This document shows positions 7,414-15,722 of a stretch of DNA of 26,806 bases, piece by piece (the stretch's first letter is position 1; every line of letters starts with the position of its first letter). The notes below the pieces were generated by a model. That model saw only the letters and a list, made by a program, of their open reading frames with translations. It searched no databases and was not told where the DNA came from. Source of the DNA: SVTX01 sp045658225 (GTDB taxonomy: Bacteria; Bacillota; Clostridia; Oscillospirales; CAG-272); NCBI GenBank assembly GCA_045658225.1, contig JAZOUO010000085.1, positions 1 through 26,806 of the forward strand, given 5' to 3'. A program made the position numbers and the translations under genes.

Positions 7414-9660
7414 ATGGTAAAGCTCCACGCAGGCGGCGTGTTTCTTTGCGACGGCAAGGTATGTGAAACATCTCCCATATCTGCGGCAGAAGCGAGAAAA
7501 AACACCATAACCGCTTCCATTCTTTCTGCACACAACACGTCGGGAAATGACGAGGCTCTCAAGATAAAGTTTGATGCGCTCGTATCTCACGATATTACAT
7601 ACGTTGGTATTATCCAGACCGCGCGCATAGGCGGTCTCAAGGAATTCCCCATTCCATACGCAATGACAAACTGCCACAACAGTCTTTGTGCGGTGGGCGG
7701 TACGATAAACGAGGACGACCATGTTTTCGGTCTGTCCGCGGCTAAAAAATACGGCGGCATTTACGTTCCCGCAAATCAGTCGGTCATCCACTCGTATGCG
7801 CGCGAGGAGCTCGCAGGATGCGGCAAAATGATTCTCGGCTCAGACTCACATACACGTTATGGTGCACTCGGTACTATGGGCGTTGGCGAGGGCGGTCCCG
7901 AGCTTGTAAAGCAGCTTCTCCGCGACACGTACGACATAAAATCCCCCGAGGTAGTTCTCGTTTACCTCACAGGTACCCCGAGGCACGGCATAGGCCCTCA
8001 CGACGTAGCTCTCGCACTCGTCGGCGCAACCTTCAAGGAGGGATTTGTAAAGAACAAGGTGCTGGAGTTCGTTGGCCCCGGTGTAAAGAATCTTCCCATC
8101 GACTTCAGAAACGGTATTGACGTTATGACTACGGAGACGACCTGTCTTTCGTCCATTTGGGAGACCGATGATGTAGTGCAGAAGCACTACGAGGCTCACG
8201 GACGCCCCGAACAGTACAAGCGTCTTGCTCCTAATGGTACAGCCTACTACGACTCTCTTATCGAGATTGACCTTTCTGAAATTGAGTCTATGATAGCTCT
8301 CCCTTTCCACCCCTCAAATGTCTATACTATTCACGAGTTTGTTGAGAACGCAGAGCAAATACTCGCGTCGGTTGAAGAAGAAGCTAAAAAGAAGTTCCCC
8401 AAGTGCAAGCTTGACCTTATCTCAAAGATACAGCCTGACGGCTCGGTTCTTGCTGATCAGGGTATCATCGCAGGCTGCTCTGGCGGTATGTTCGACAGCA
8501 TAGTTGAAGCGAGCGCGATCCTCAAGGACAAGAGCGTTGGCAACGACTATTTCAATCTTTCCGTATATCCTACAAGCGTTCCCGTATCCCTTGAGCTTAC
8601 TCGCAAGGGTGTCACGGCTGATCTTTTGGCGGCAGGAGCTGTAATTAAGCCCTCGTTCTGCGGTCCCTGCTTCGGCGCAGGAGACGTGCCCGCAAACAAC
8701 GGTCTTTCTCTCCGTCATACCACACGTAATTTCCCTAACCGTGAGGGCTCAAAGCCCGGTGAGGGACAGATATCGGGTGTCGCTCTCATGGACGCGCGTT
8801 CAATCGCGGCAACTGCGGCAAACGGTGGCAAAATAACGGCGGCAACGGATATTGATTATGATTACACTCCTCTTGAGTATTCATTTGATAAGTCCGTATA
8901 TGAAAAGAGACTTTACTACGGCTACAGCAAGCCCCAGCCCGAGACAGAGCTTATCCTCGGTCCTAATATCACGAGCTGGCCCGATCAGTACGAGCTCTCC
9001 GACAATCTCCTGCTTGAGCTTGCGGCGGTCATTCACGATCCCGTGACTACCACGGACGAGCTTATCCCCTCGGGTGAAACGTCGTCTCTCCGTTCCAATC
9101 CTCTGCGCCTTTCGGAATACGCGCTATCCCGCCGTGTTCCCGAGTACGTGGGCAACTCAAAGGCGGTTGCGGCTGACGAGAAATTACGCCGCGAGGGTAC
9201 GCCGTCAGATAAGCTTATGTCTCTGCTCTCCAAGGTTGGCGATGCGGAAAAGCTCGCAAAGAACACACAGTTTGGCTCTTGCGTATTCGCAAACAAGCCG
9301 GGTGACGGCTCAGCGCGCGAGCAGGCTGCGTCCTGCCAGAAGGTGCTTGGTGGTTTTGGCAACATCTGCTATGAGTTTGCAACCAAAAGATACCGTTCCA
9401 ACTGTATCAACTGGGGTATTCTTCCCTTCACGCTTGCTCCCGACACAAAGTTCGAGTACGAGCAGGGCGACTGCGTATATGTCGGCGGCATAAGACAGTC
9501 GCTTATCAATGGCGACGAGAAATTCAGCGCAACAGTAATAAAGAAGGACGGCTCGACAGAGCCTCTGACCCTCTACGTAAAGGGACTCACCGAGGAAGAA
9601 AAGCAGATTCTCCTTTGCGGTTGTCTTATGAATTACTACAAAGAAAAGAATAATCTTTAA
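7414..9660 (+). CDS. Aconitase-superfamily hydratase (aconitate hydratase / YbhJ-like)
   Basis: This 748-residue protein has the aconitase layout: three [4Fe-4S]-binding alpha/beta domains and a C-terminal swivel domain. The three cluster cysteines are visible: Cys355 in AGCSGGMFD and Cys416/Cys419 in FCGPCFGAGD, a spacing close to that of mitochondrial aconitase. Active-site-like blocks include SDSHTRYGALGTMGVGEGG and, in the swivel domain, KPGDGSAREQAASC followed by YRSNCINWGILPF. Overall wording (HAGGVFLCDGKVCETSPIS, NCHNSLCAVGG) resembles the YbhJ-type hydratases more than classical AcnA/AcnB. The reaction is thus a citrate/isocitrate-like hydro-lyase, with the precise substrate uncertain. 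It is monocistronic: own promoter, perfect ribosome site, terminator 7 bases after the stop. No citrate synthase or isocitrate dehydrogenase is nearby. Confidence 0.9.
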   Translation: MVKLHAGGVFLCDGKVCETSPISAAEARKNTITASILSAHNTSGNDEALKIKFDALVSHDITYVGIIQTARIGGLKEFPIPYAMTNCHNSLCAVGGTINEDDHVFGLSAAKKYGGIYVPANQSVIHSYAREELAGCGKMILGSDSHTRYGALGTMGVGEGGPELVKQLLRDTYDIKSPEVVLVYLTGTPRHGIGPHDVALALVGATFKEGFVKNKVLEFVGPGVKNLPIDFRNGIDVMTTETTCLSSIWETDDVVQKHYEAHGRPEQYKRLAPNGTAYYDSLIEIDLSEIESMIALPFHPSNVYTIHEFVENAEQILASVEEEAKKKFPKCKLDLISKIQPDGSVLADQGIIAGCSGGMFDSIVEASAILKDKSVGNDYFNLSVYPTSVPVSLELTRKGVTADLLAAGAVIKPSFCGPCFGAGDVPANNGLSLRHTTRNFPNREGSKPGEGQISGVALMDARSIAATAANGGKITAATDIDYDYTPLEYSFDKSVYEKRLYYGYSKPQPETELILGPNITSWPDQYELSDNLLLELAAVIHDPVTTTDELIPSGETSSLRSNPLRLSEYALSRRVPEYVGNSKAVAADEKLRREGTPSDKLMSLLSKVGDAEKLAKNTQFGSCVFANKPGDGSAREQAASCQKVLGGFGNICYEFATKRYRSNCINWGILPFTLAPDTKFEYEQGDCVYVGGIRQSLINGDEKFSATVIKKDGSTEPLTLYVKGLTEEEKQILLCGCLMNYYKEKNNL

Positions 9661-9666
9661 TACAAC

Positions 9667-9693
9667 AAAGGGCGGTGCAATGCACCGCCCTTT
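9667..9693. terminator. Bidirectional terminator between hydratase and membrane-protein genes
   Basis: A 12-bp stem (AAAGGGCGGTGC, 9667-9678, with its complement at 9682-9693) has a 3-base loop and is flanked by A/T runs on both sides. It lies between two convergent genes. Confidence 0.85.
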
Positions 9694-9708
9694 TGGTATC
9701 ACAACCTA

Positions 9709-10281
9709 TTATTTCTTATTTTTTGGATCGGGTCTGTCGCTTTCGGGATACTGGAATTCAAACATCTTCGCAATCTTCTTGCTCTTAAGTCCGACAACGT
9801 AGGAAAGAAACACTACGACAAGCGCGGGGAGCGTTATAAGGAAATACATACTCCAATGAGGAACGAGTAGAAGTATTCCCACGTACATTCCCTCGATTAT
9901 CATAGCGATAGTGACACATACTCCGCATACTGCACCGAAAAATTCAACATTCGAGAATATCTGTCCCAGCGCGATAAATACCGCAAGCAAAAGATTTATG
10001 GAGTTTGCAAGCAACCAGAGCTTTACGGGAATCAGATAATCGGGCTTGGTCTTTCCAAGGTCAACCGAAATTCTGTCGTCCGCACCAAGCTTGTACGCAA
10101 CAGTAAATTCAAGAAAAAGATAAAAAATTATTGAAAGTATAGACGCGGCTATCTTAAATGCGGGACTTTCAAGCTTATTCGCCACAAACAAAAATCCAAC
10201 GCCGAAAAATATACCGATAACTATCTGATTCAAAAGCAGCTTGACTGCATTATAGGAATGCTTTTCAAAAAAGTCTTTCAT
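9709..10281 (-). CDS. Small polytopic membrane protein of unknown function
   Basis: This 190-residue protein starts at the ATG at 10279-10281, preceded by AGGGAGA. About five hydrophobic segments are visible: residues 18-36, 42-65, 86-108, 115-138 and 145-164. A short charged loop (GADDRISVDLGKTKPDY) lies between the second and third, and the tail is polar and charged (ESDRPDPKNKK). No transporter signature or catalytic motif was recognised. It stands alone between a shared terminator and its own promoter, whose -10 is flanked by an inverted repeat, so regulated expression is possible. Confidence 0.7.
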   Translation of the reverse strand: MKDFFEKHSYNAVKLLLNQIVIGIFFGVGFLFVANKLESPAFKIAASILSIIFYLFLEFTVAYKLGADDRISVDLGKTKPDYLIPVKLWLLANSINLLLAVFIALGQIFSNVEFFGAVCGVCVTIAMIIEGMYVGILLLVPHWSMYFLITLPALVVVFLSYVVGLKSKKIAKMFEFQYPESDRPDPKNKK

Positions 10282-10296
10282 AAGTATTCTCCCTAA

Positions 10297-10340
10297 AATT
10301 AGTTCCTCTTAATTATAACTAATTCCTCCCTTTTTTTCAA
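10297..10340 (-). promoter_or_regulatory. Promoter with flanking inverted repeat, upstream of the 190-residue membrane protein gene
   Basis: On the minus strand TTGAAA (10335-10340) and TATAAT (10312-10317) have a 17-base spacer. An 8-bp inverted repeat, AATTAGTT (10297-10304) and AACTAATT (10317-10324), brackets the -10 and the expected start point. This layout would suit a repressor dimer. Confidence 0.6.
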
Positions 10341-10391
10341 CAAGGATTGCAGAAAATTTACAGATTATCCACTAAATAAATAGTCAGTCAT

Positions 10392-10417
10392 TGTATAATG
10401 TATTTATAGAGACTGAT
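10392..10417 (+). promoter_or_regulatory. Two candidate -10 boxes upstream of the recombinase gene
   Basis: TGTATAAT occurs twice, at 10392-10399 and 10410-10417, exactly 18 bases apart. Neither has a convincing -35. Either could serve the recombinase-recG-natAB run. Confidence 0.45.
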
Positions 10418-10444
10418 TTTGTATAATTTTGAAAGGAGAGATGT

Positions 10445-11482
10445 ATGCCATACTCTGTAAACATAGACGAATTCCCGTCTGTCGTGCGTGAATTTGCATC
10501 ATACAAAACCTCAATTCAGGGCTGCTCGCAGAAAACTGTGGAGGAGTATCTTTTAGACCTTCGCACGTTTTTCAGGTATCTTCTCGCCAAAGACTCGGGC
10601 ATCCACCCCGACTCCGACGAGTTTGTCGAGATTGATATTTCAAAAATTGATATTGAATACATAAAAAGCATCCGCACCGAGCAGATTTACGACTTTCTGC
10701 TCTACACGGGCAATATCCGCAAAAATATGTGGGCGTCAAAATCCCGAAAGCTCTCAGCGATTAAGGGACTTTTCAAGTTTATGACTGTAAAGCGCGGTTA
10801 TCTTGAGGAAAATCCCGCGGCAAATATCGAATCGCCTAAGCGTAAAAAAACTCTCCCAAAATTCCTCTCACTTCAGGAATCAAAGCTACTTCTTGACGCG
10901 GTAAGAAACGACGTGGAATCAAAATCACGTCTGCGCGACTTGTGTATAATTACCCTTTTTCTCAACTGCGGTATGCGACTTTCCGAGCTTGTCGGACTCA
11001 ACATTTCTGACATCGACCGCGAGCTTTCACACGTGCGCGTTATCGGTAAGGGCAGCAAGGAGCGCATCATTTACCTGAACAGCGCGTGCAAAACCGTGCT
11101 TTCCGAGTATCTTTCGGGCGACAGACTTGACGAAATCAACCGCAAGCTCCCCGAAAAAGCAGTATTTCTCTCCAACCGCGACAAGCGTATAAGCAATAAA
11201 ACTGTTCAGGCTATGGTCTATAAGTATCTTGATGCGGCGGGTCTGGGTGCTAAGCATTATTCCGTCCACAAGCTCCGTCACACCGCTGCGACTCTTATGT
11301 ACCAATCTGGCAACGTGGACATCCGAGTGCTCAAGGATATCCTCGGTCACGAGCAGCTTAACACCACGCAGATATACACGCACGTCTCGGACAAGAATAT
11401 GATGAACGCAATGAACTCAAATCCCCTCGCCGACATTACTGACACCAAGGCAGATAAACCGCAGCCTGACACGGAGGAATAA
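10445..11482 (+). CDS. Tyrosine recombinase, XerC/XerD-like
   Basis: A 345-residue tyrosine recombinase. The N-terminal SAM-like DNA-binding domain occupies roughly residues 10-130 (SQKTVEEYLLDLRTFFRYL), and the catalytic domain follows. All six catalytic positions are present: Arg178 (CGMRLSELVGL), Lys202 (VIGKGSKER), His275 and Arg278 (HKLRHTAATLM), His302 (LGHEQL) and the nucleophile Tyr311 (TTQIYTHV). In this chemistry the tyrosine makes a 3'-phosphotyrosyl link during strand exchange; XerC/D resolve chromosome dimers at dif. It is somewhat longer than the usual 295-305 residues owing to an insertion in the N-terminal half (DSGIHPDSDEFVEIDISKIDI). The stop lies one base before recG, so it is a chromosomal housekeeping gene rather than a phage integrase. 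Whether it is the C or D partner cannot be decided. Confidence 0.9.
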   Translation: MPYSVNIDEFPSVVREFASYKTSIQGCSQKTVEEYLLDLRTFFRYLLAKDSGIHPDSDEFVEIDISKIDIEYIKSIRTEQIYDFLLYTGNIRKNMWASKSRKLSAIKGLFKFMTVKRGYLEENPAANIESPKRKKTLPKFLSLQESKLLLDAVRNDVESKSRLRDLCIITLFLNCGMRLSELVGLNISDIDRELSHVRVIGKGSKERIIYLNSACKTVLSEYLSGDRLDEINRKLPEKAVFLSNRDKRISNKTVQAMVYKYLDAAGLGAKHYSVHKLRHTAATLMYQSGNVDIRVLKDILGHEQLNTTQIYTHVSDKNMMNAMNSNPLADITDTKADKPQPDTEE

Positions 11483-11483
11483 T

Positions 11484-13637
11484 ATGAAAAACATACATCA
11501 GATTCCCATAACAGACCTCTACGGCGTTGGCAAGGCAAAGGCGGCGGCGTACGCCTCGCTTGGCGTGTTTACAATAGGCGACCTTTTGTATTTCTTCCCC
11601 CGCGCTTACGAGAACAGAGGATTTATTGTTCCCCTCTCCGCCGCGCGTGAGGACATAAAAAACGCAATGATATTAACCGTGGCAACAGAGCCGAGAGTAA
11701 GTCTTATCCGACGCGGAATGTCGCTTCTCAAATTCCGAGCGTTTGACGAGAGTGGCACGTGCGAGATAACATATTTTAATCAGAATTATCTTAAGGATAA
11801 ATTCCACGTTGGCGACACCTTCAGATTTTGGGGCAAAGTCGAGCGTCAGGGTAAAAAGGTGACAATGACCTCGCCTGTTGCAGAGGCGTACACAGAAAGC
11901 ATACCTCTCCCCCCTCTCGCGTCGATATACAAGCTTACCGAGGGACTGAGCCAAAAGGTAATAGCCACGCATATCGATGCGGCACTTACGCTCGCAAAGG
12001 ATATACCCGACTATATGCCCAAGCATATAAGAGAAAAGTACAATCTTTGCACTCTGCATTTTGCTCTCTCGCAAATACACAGTCCGAGCGATTATCAGTC
12101 ACTTGGGATAGCCAAGCGCAGACTTGTCTTTGACGAGTTCTTTATGTTTGCCGCAGGTATAGGTCGCTCGTCGGGCGAAACGCAAAGATATAAAGCACCC
12201 GTCTGCTCGGACGGAGATATTACTCCCCTGCTTGAGCTGTTGCCCTACACTCTCACGGGCGCGCAAGTCCGTGCCATAGACGATATTCGCAGAGATATGG
12301 CAAAGGATATGCCTATGGGCAGAATACTTATCGGCGACGTTGGTTGCGGCAAGACTGTCTGCGCCGCGGCGGCAATGTATATAGCAATCAAGAACGGACA
12401 CCAAGCCGCGTTGATGGCACCCACGGAAATACTTGCAAATCAACACTTTGCCGACCTCTCTCCCCTTTTTGAAAAGCTCGGCATAAAATGCGCGCTTCTC
12501 ACGGGCTCACTGACTCCCGCGAAAAAGCGGAAAATCCACGAGCAGATAGCTTCGACGGGTGATGACAGAATAGATATAGTTATCGGTACGCAGGCGCTTA
12601 TCTCCGAGGGGGTCAAATTCTCGGACGCAGGACTTGTTATCACGGACGAGCAGCACCGCTTTGGCGTTGGTCAGCGCGCGGCTCTCTCCGAGCGCAACAA
12701 CCACACGCACGTGCTTGTTATGAGCGCAACGCCTATCCCTCGCTCGCTCGCGCTCGTTATGTACGGCGACCTCAAGGTGTCCAAAATTGACGAGATGCCC
12801 GCAGGACGACAGCGGGTTGACACATTCCTTGTTGATGAGGGATACAGAGAACGCCTCGACGGCTTTATCAAAAAGAACGTCGCGGAGGGCGGTCAGGTCT
12901 ATATAGTCTGCCCCGCAGTCGAGGAGGCAGAGGATGAGTCCGACGACCAAATTCTCTTCTCGGATATAGGATTTGAGAGCTTCTTGGGCTTTGAGAAAAA
13001 AGAAAAAACGCCACTCAAAGCGGCGACTCAATATGCAGACGAGCTATCTGCCCGTATGCCCGAGCTGAATATCGCGTACGTTCACGGCAGAATGAAGGTC
13101 AAGGACAAGGACGCGGTAATGGAACGCTTTTGCAACGGCGAGGTGGACGTTCTTGTATCAACCACAGTCATTGAGGTTGGAGTGAACGTCCCCAACGCAA
13201 GCCTTATGATAGTTGAAAATGCCGAGAGATTCGGTCTGTCCCAGCTTCATCAGCTCCGCGGACGAGTTGGACGTGGCAAGCGCAAGTCATATTGCGTGCT
13301 TGTTTCGGGCACACCTACCCTGTCGGGGCTTGGCGAGGTGGCGACAAGGCGACTTAAGACAATGTGTAATTCCTACAACGGCTTTGAGATAGCCGAGGAG
13401 GACTTAAAGCTTCGCGGACCGGGTGACTTCCTCTCCACAAGCACGTCGAGCAGTATTCGTCAAAGTGGAGATATAGGCTTCAAACTTGCGGATATGTGCG
13501 ATGACACAAGCCTTATGACCGACGCGTTCGCTGAGGCAGGTGCATTGATAGCATCCGACCGTGAGCTTGCGTCTTACCCCGAATTGTCGCAGGAGATAAA
13601 CAGAATTTTCTCGATAAGAAGTGATGTTATAAACTAA
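11484..13637 (+). CDS. recG: ATP-dependent DNA helicase RecG
   Basis: At 717 residues this is the normal size for RecG, the monomeric superfamily 2 translocase that regresses stalled replication forks and processes Holliday junctions. An N-terminal wedge/OB region (residues about 1-150, DLYGVGKAKAAAYASLGV then RFWGKVERQGKKV) precedes the helicase core. The core shows Gln261 of the Q motif, Walker A GDVGCGKT (284-291), APTEILANQH, DEQHRFGVGQR (388-398), SATPIPR (414-420), and the C-terminal motif with HQLRGRVGRGK. The ATG has a GGAGGAATA ribosome site within the recombinase C-terminus, one base after its stop, implying translational coupling. natA follows after 14 bases. Confidence 0.97.
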   Translation: MKNIHQIPITDLYGVGKAKAAAYASLGVFTIGDLLYFFPRAYENRGFIVPLSAAREDIKNAMILTVATEPRVSLIRRGMSLLKFRAFDESGTCEITYFNQNYLKDKFHVGDTFRFWGKVERQGKKVTMTSPVAEAYTESIPLPPLASIYKLTEGLSQKVIATHIDAALTLAKDIPDYMPKHIREKYNLCTLHFALSQIHSPSDYQSLGIAKRRLVFDEFFMFAAGIGRSSGETQRYKAPVCSDGDITPLLELLPYTLTGAQVRAIDDIRRDMAKDMPMGRILIGDVGCGKTVCAAAAMYIAIKNGHQAALMAPTEILANQHFADLSPLFEKLGIKCALLTGSLTPAKKRKIHEQIASTGDDRIDIVIGTQALISEGVKFSDAGLVITDEQHRFGVGQRAALSERNNHTHVLVMSATPIPRSLALVMYGDLKVSKIDEMPAGRQRVDTFLVDEGYRERLDGFIKKNVAEGGQVYIVCPAVEEAEDESDDQILFSDIGFESFLGFEKKEKTPLKAATQYADELSARMPELNIAYVHGRMKVKDKDAVMERFCNGEVDVLVSTTVIEVGVNVPNASLMIVENAERFGLSQLHQLRGRVGRGKRKSYCVLVSGTPTLSGLGEVATRRLKTMCNSYNGFEIAEEDLKLRGPGDFLSTSTSSSIRQSGDIGFKLADMCDDTSLMTDAFAEAGALIASDRELASYPELSQEINRIFSIRSDVIN

Positions 13638-13651
13638 CCAAAGGAGTTTTT

Positions 13652-14431
13652 ATGAAAGAACTGATAGTTGTAAACAATTTGAAAAAGACCTTTACACTTT
13701 CAAAAAAGCAGCAAAAGATAGAAAAGCAGAACGTAAAGGTACGCACGGCGGTTGATAATTTGTCATTTACCGCATACAGCGGCGAGATTTTTGGTCTTTT
13801 AGGCCCTAACGGTGCGGGAAAAACCACCACTCTGCGTATGCTTGCCACACTTATAAAGCCCGACGAGGGCGACGCATTTATCGACGGCGCAAGTATTGTA
13901 AGTCAGCAAAATGAGGTTCGCTCAAAGATCGGCTTCCTTACGAGTGAACTCAAGCTTGAGGAATTCTTCACGCCAAATTATCTGTACGACTTTTTCTCCT
14001 CGCTCCACGGTATTGACCCCGATGTAGCAAAGGCACGTAAAAAGGAGATGTTTGAGTTGTTCGGCATAGACAAATTTGCCGAGGTAAAGGTTGCAGACCT
14101 CTCCACAGGTATGAAACAGAAGGCTTCCCTTTGCATTTCTCTCGTCCACGACCCCGACGTGATAATATTTGACGAGCCCACAAACGGACTTGACGTTATT
14201 ACGGCAAAAATAGTCACGGATTTCCTTATCTCACTTAAAGCGCAGGGCAAGACCATAATCGTCTCCACACACATTTTCAGTCTTATTGAGAAGATATGCG
14301 ACAGAGTGGGCATTATCATTGACGGTAAGATGTGTATTTGCGACACACTCGGGAATATTTGCGGTGACAAGAACCTTGAGGACAGATTTTTTGAGATATA
14401 TTCCGAGTATTGCGGAGGTGAGGAGCAATGA
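13652..14431 (+). CDS. natA: ABC transporter ATP-binding protein, NatA-like (sodium export)
   Basis: This 259-residue ATPase subunit has Walker A GPNGAGKTT (51-59), signature LSTGMKQK (150-157), Walker B VIIFDEP (170-176) and the switch His207. The region where a Q-loop glutamine is expected reads IGFLTSELKLEEFF, similar to wording I associate with NatA of Bacillus, which with NatB exports sodium ions. An insertion after the first strand (SKKQQKIEKQNVKV) is also consistent with that subfamily. The ATG follows AAAGGAG. The gene overlaps natB by four bases (ATGA), so the subunits are translationally coupled. It lies 14 bases after recG and is probably on the same transcript. A role in exporting another substrate cannot be excluded. 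Confidence 0.85.
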   Translation: MKELIVVNNLKKTFTLSKKQQKIEKQNVKVRTAVDNLSFTAYSGEIFGLLGPNGAGKTTTLRMLATLIKPDEGDAFIDGASIVSQQNEVRSKIGFLTSELKLEEFFTPNYLYDFFSSLHGIDPDVAKARKKEMFELFGIDKFAEVKVADLSTGMKQKASLCISLVHDPDVIIFDEPTNGLDVITAKIVTDFLISLKAQGKTIIVSTHIFSLIEKICDRVGIIIDGKMCICDTLGNICGDKNLEDRFFEIYSEYCGGEEQ

Positions 14432-15600
14432 AAAGAACACACGCAATATTTACGATATTCAAAAAGGAAATGGCGAGATTTTGCAAGGACAGACGAACAC
14501 TTGCTTCCCTGATTCTCCCCGGTATACTTATTTACGTTATCTACTCCCTGATGGGAAATTTTATGTCGGATATATTCACGACTGACGAGGACTACAAGCC
14601 GATTATTTCGGTAATAAACTGTCCAGACGAGATGCAGAGTATGTTCTCGGAGGAAATCTTTGAGATAAAAGAGACAAGTGATATTGAGGACGCAAAGGCG
14701 CAGGTCGCCGACAGCACGCTGGATGCGCTCGTTGTTTTCCCCGAAAAATTCTGGAACGATATGCTCATCTATACACCCTCGCCCGATAAATCCGCGCCAA
14801 ACGTGGAGGTTTATTATAACACCACGTCGGAGAAATCCAGCGTGGCTTATACCTCGGTTATGGCGTTGCTTGACGGACTTGAGGCAAGTATATCCAACAA
14901 ATTTGATATAAATAACTCGGAAAAGTCCTACGACATGGCAAGTGAAGAAAGCATAGCATCCATTATGTTCTCAACGGTAATGCCTATGCTGCTTGTTATG
15001 TTCTGCGTCGTGGGATGTATGGCAGTCGCGCCCGAGTCGATAGCGGGCGAAAAGGAGCGCGGCACTATCGCGACTCTGCTTATAACTCCTATAAAACGAA
15101 GCGACATCGCGCTTGGTAAGATACTTGCTCTGTCCGTGCTTTCTATTATCAGCGGCGCGTCGAGCGCTATCGGAGTTATCGCCTCCATGCCCAAGCTTTA
15201 CGGAGGCATGGCAGAGTTTGACGGAAGTGTTTACGGCGTGTCGGATTACGCGTTCCTTGCCGTTGTTATCATATCTACAACTTTGCTGTTTGTCACGGTG
15301 GTCTCAATAATCTCGTGTATTGCAAAATCCGTGAAGGAAGCGACCTCCTACGTTTCTCCCGTTATGATACTTTCAATGGTTATAGGTGTCACTGGTATGC
15401 TCGGGAACACCTCGCAGAGTGTCTGGATGTATTTTATTCCCGTATATAACAGTGTTCAGTGCATTGTGGAGATATTCTCGTTTGAGGCAAACGCTCTGCA
15501 TATTGCCCTCACGGCTGTGACAAATATCGCAGTTATGGGTGTTGGTGTGTTTGTGCTGACAAGAATGTTCAACAGCGAAAAGGTTATGTTTAAGAAATAA
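14428..15600 (+). CDS. natB: ABC-2 family permease, NatB-like (sodium export)
   Basis: This 390-residue membrane subunit has the classic ABC-2 export topology. An N-terminal helix at about 26-43 is followed by a large extracytoplasmic domain (about 50-170), then a C-terminal block of five helices. Between the second and third helices is the conserved cytoplasmic stretch GEKERGTIATLLITPIKRSD, typical of NatB/YhaP-like permeases, which couples to the ATPase. The start overlaps the natA stop (ATGA). A hairpin follows the stop by 5 bases. Together with NatA it would form a two-component exporter, most likely for sodium ions, based on family resemblance. A sodium-coupled amino-acid symporter gene lies immediately beyond. 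Confidence 0.83.
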   Translation: MKRTHAIFTIFKKEMARFCKDRRTLASLILPGILIYVIYSLMGNFMSDIFTTDEDYKPIISVINCPDEMQSMFSEEIFEIKETSDIEDAKAQVADSTLDALVVFPEKFWNDMLIYTPSPDKSAPNVEVYYNTTSEKSSVAYTSVMALLDGLEASISNKFDINNSEKSYDMASEESIASIMFSTVMPMLLVMFCVVGCMAVAPESIAGEKERGTIATLLITPIKRSDIALGKILALSVLSIISGASSAIGVIASMPKLYGGMAEFDGSVYGVSDYAFLAVVIISTTLLFVTVVSIISCIAKSVKEATSYVSPVMILSMVIGVTGMLGNTSQSVWMYFIPVYNSVQCIVEIFSFEANALHIALTAVTNIAVMGVGVFVLTRMFNSEKVMFKK

Positions 15601-15605
15601 TTTTT

Positions 15606-15631
15606 AAAGGGACGGCGCAAGCCGTCCCTTT
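15606..15631. terminator. Hairpin between natB and the symporter gene
   Basis: An 11-bp stem (AAAGGGACGGC, 15606-15616, with 15621-15631) has a GCAA loop between two convergent genes. The T-run is short on both sides, so termination strength is uncertain. Confidence 0.65.
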
Positions 15632-15645
15632 AACTCTGCACTCTG

Positions 15646-15722
15646 CACTTTCGGGAGGGGAGACCCCTCATTTGCAAGCAAATCCCCTCCGCCGCGGCAA
15701 AAAGCCGCAGCACCTCCCCTAC
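15646..15722 (-). repeat. GC-rich palindromic intergenic element
   Basis: Three small inverted repeats are packed in about 77 bases. GAGGGG/CCCCTC lies at 15655-15669 (GAGGGGAGACCCCTC) and ATTTGCAAGCAAAT at 15670-15683. GCCGCGGC pairs with GCCGC across AAAAA around 15692-15711. Blocks of CCCCTCC/GGAGGGG link them, so larger alternative foldings are possible. The element abuts the symporter stop codon and does not resemble a simple terminator. This architecture is typical of REP-like elements dispersed in gut Firmicutes; copies elsewhere cannot be checked here. Confidence 0.5.

Noticed and set aside
7818..9493. Alternative-frame open stretches within the hydratase gene on both strands
   Set aside because: Arg/Ser-rich composition and lack of start signals mark them as shadows of the hydratase.
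10445..11482. Recombinase as marker of an integrated phage or transposon
   Set aside because: It is translationally coupled to recG. No attachment-site repeats, phage genes or composition break are nearby.
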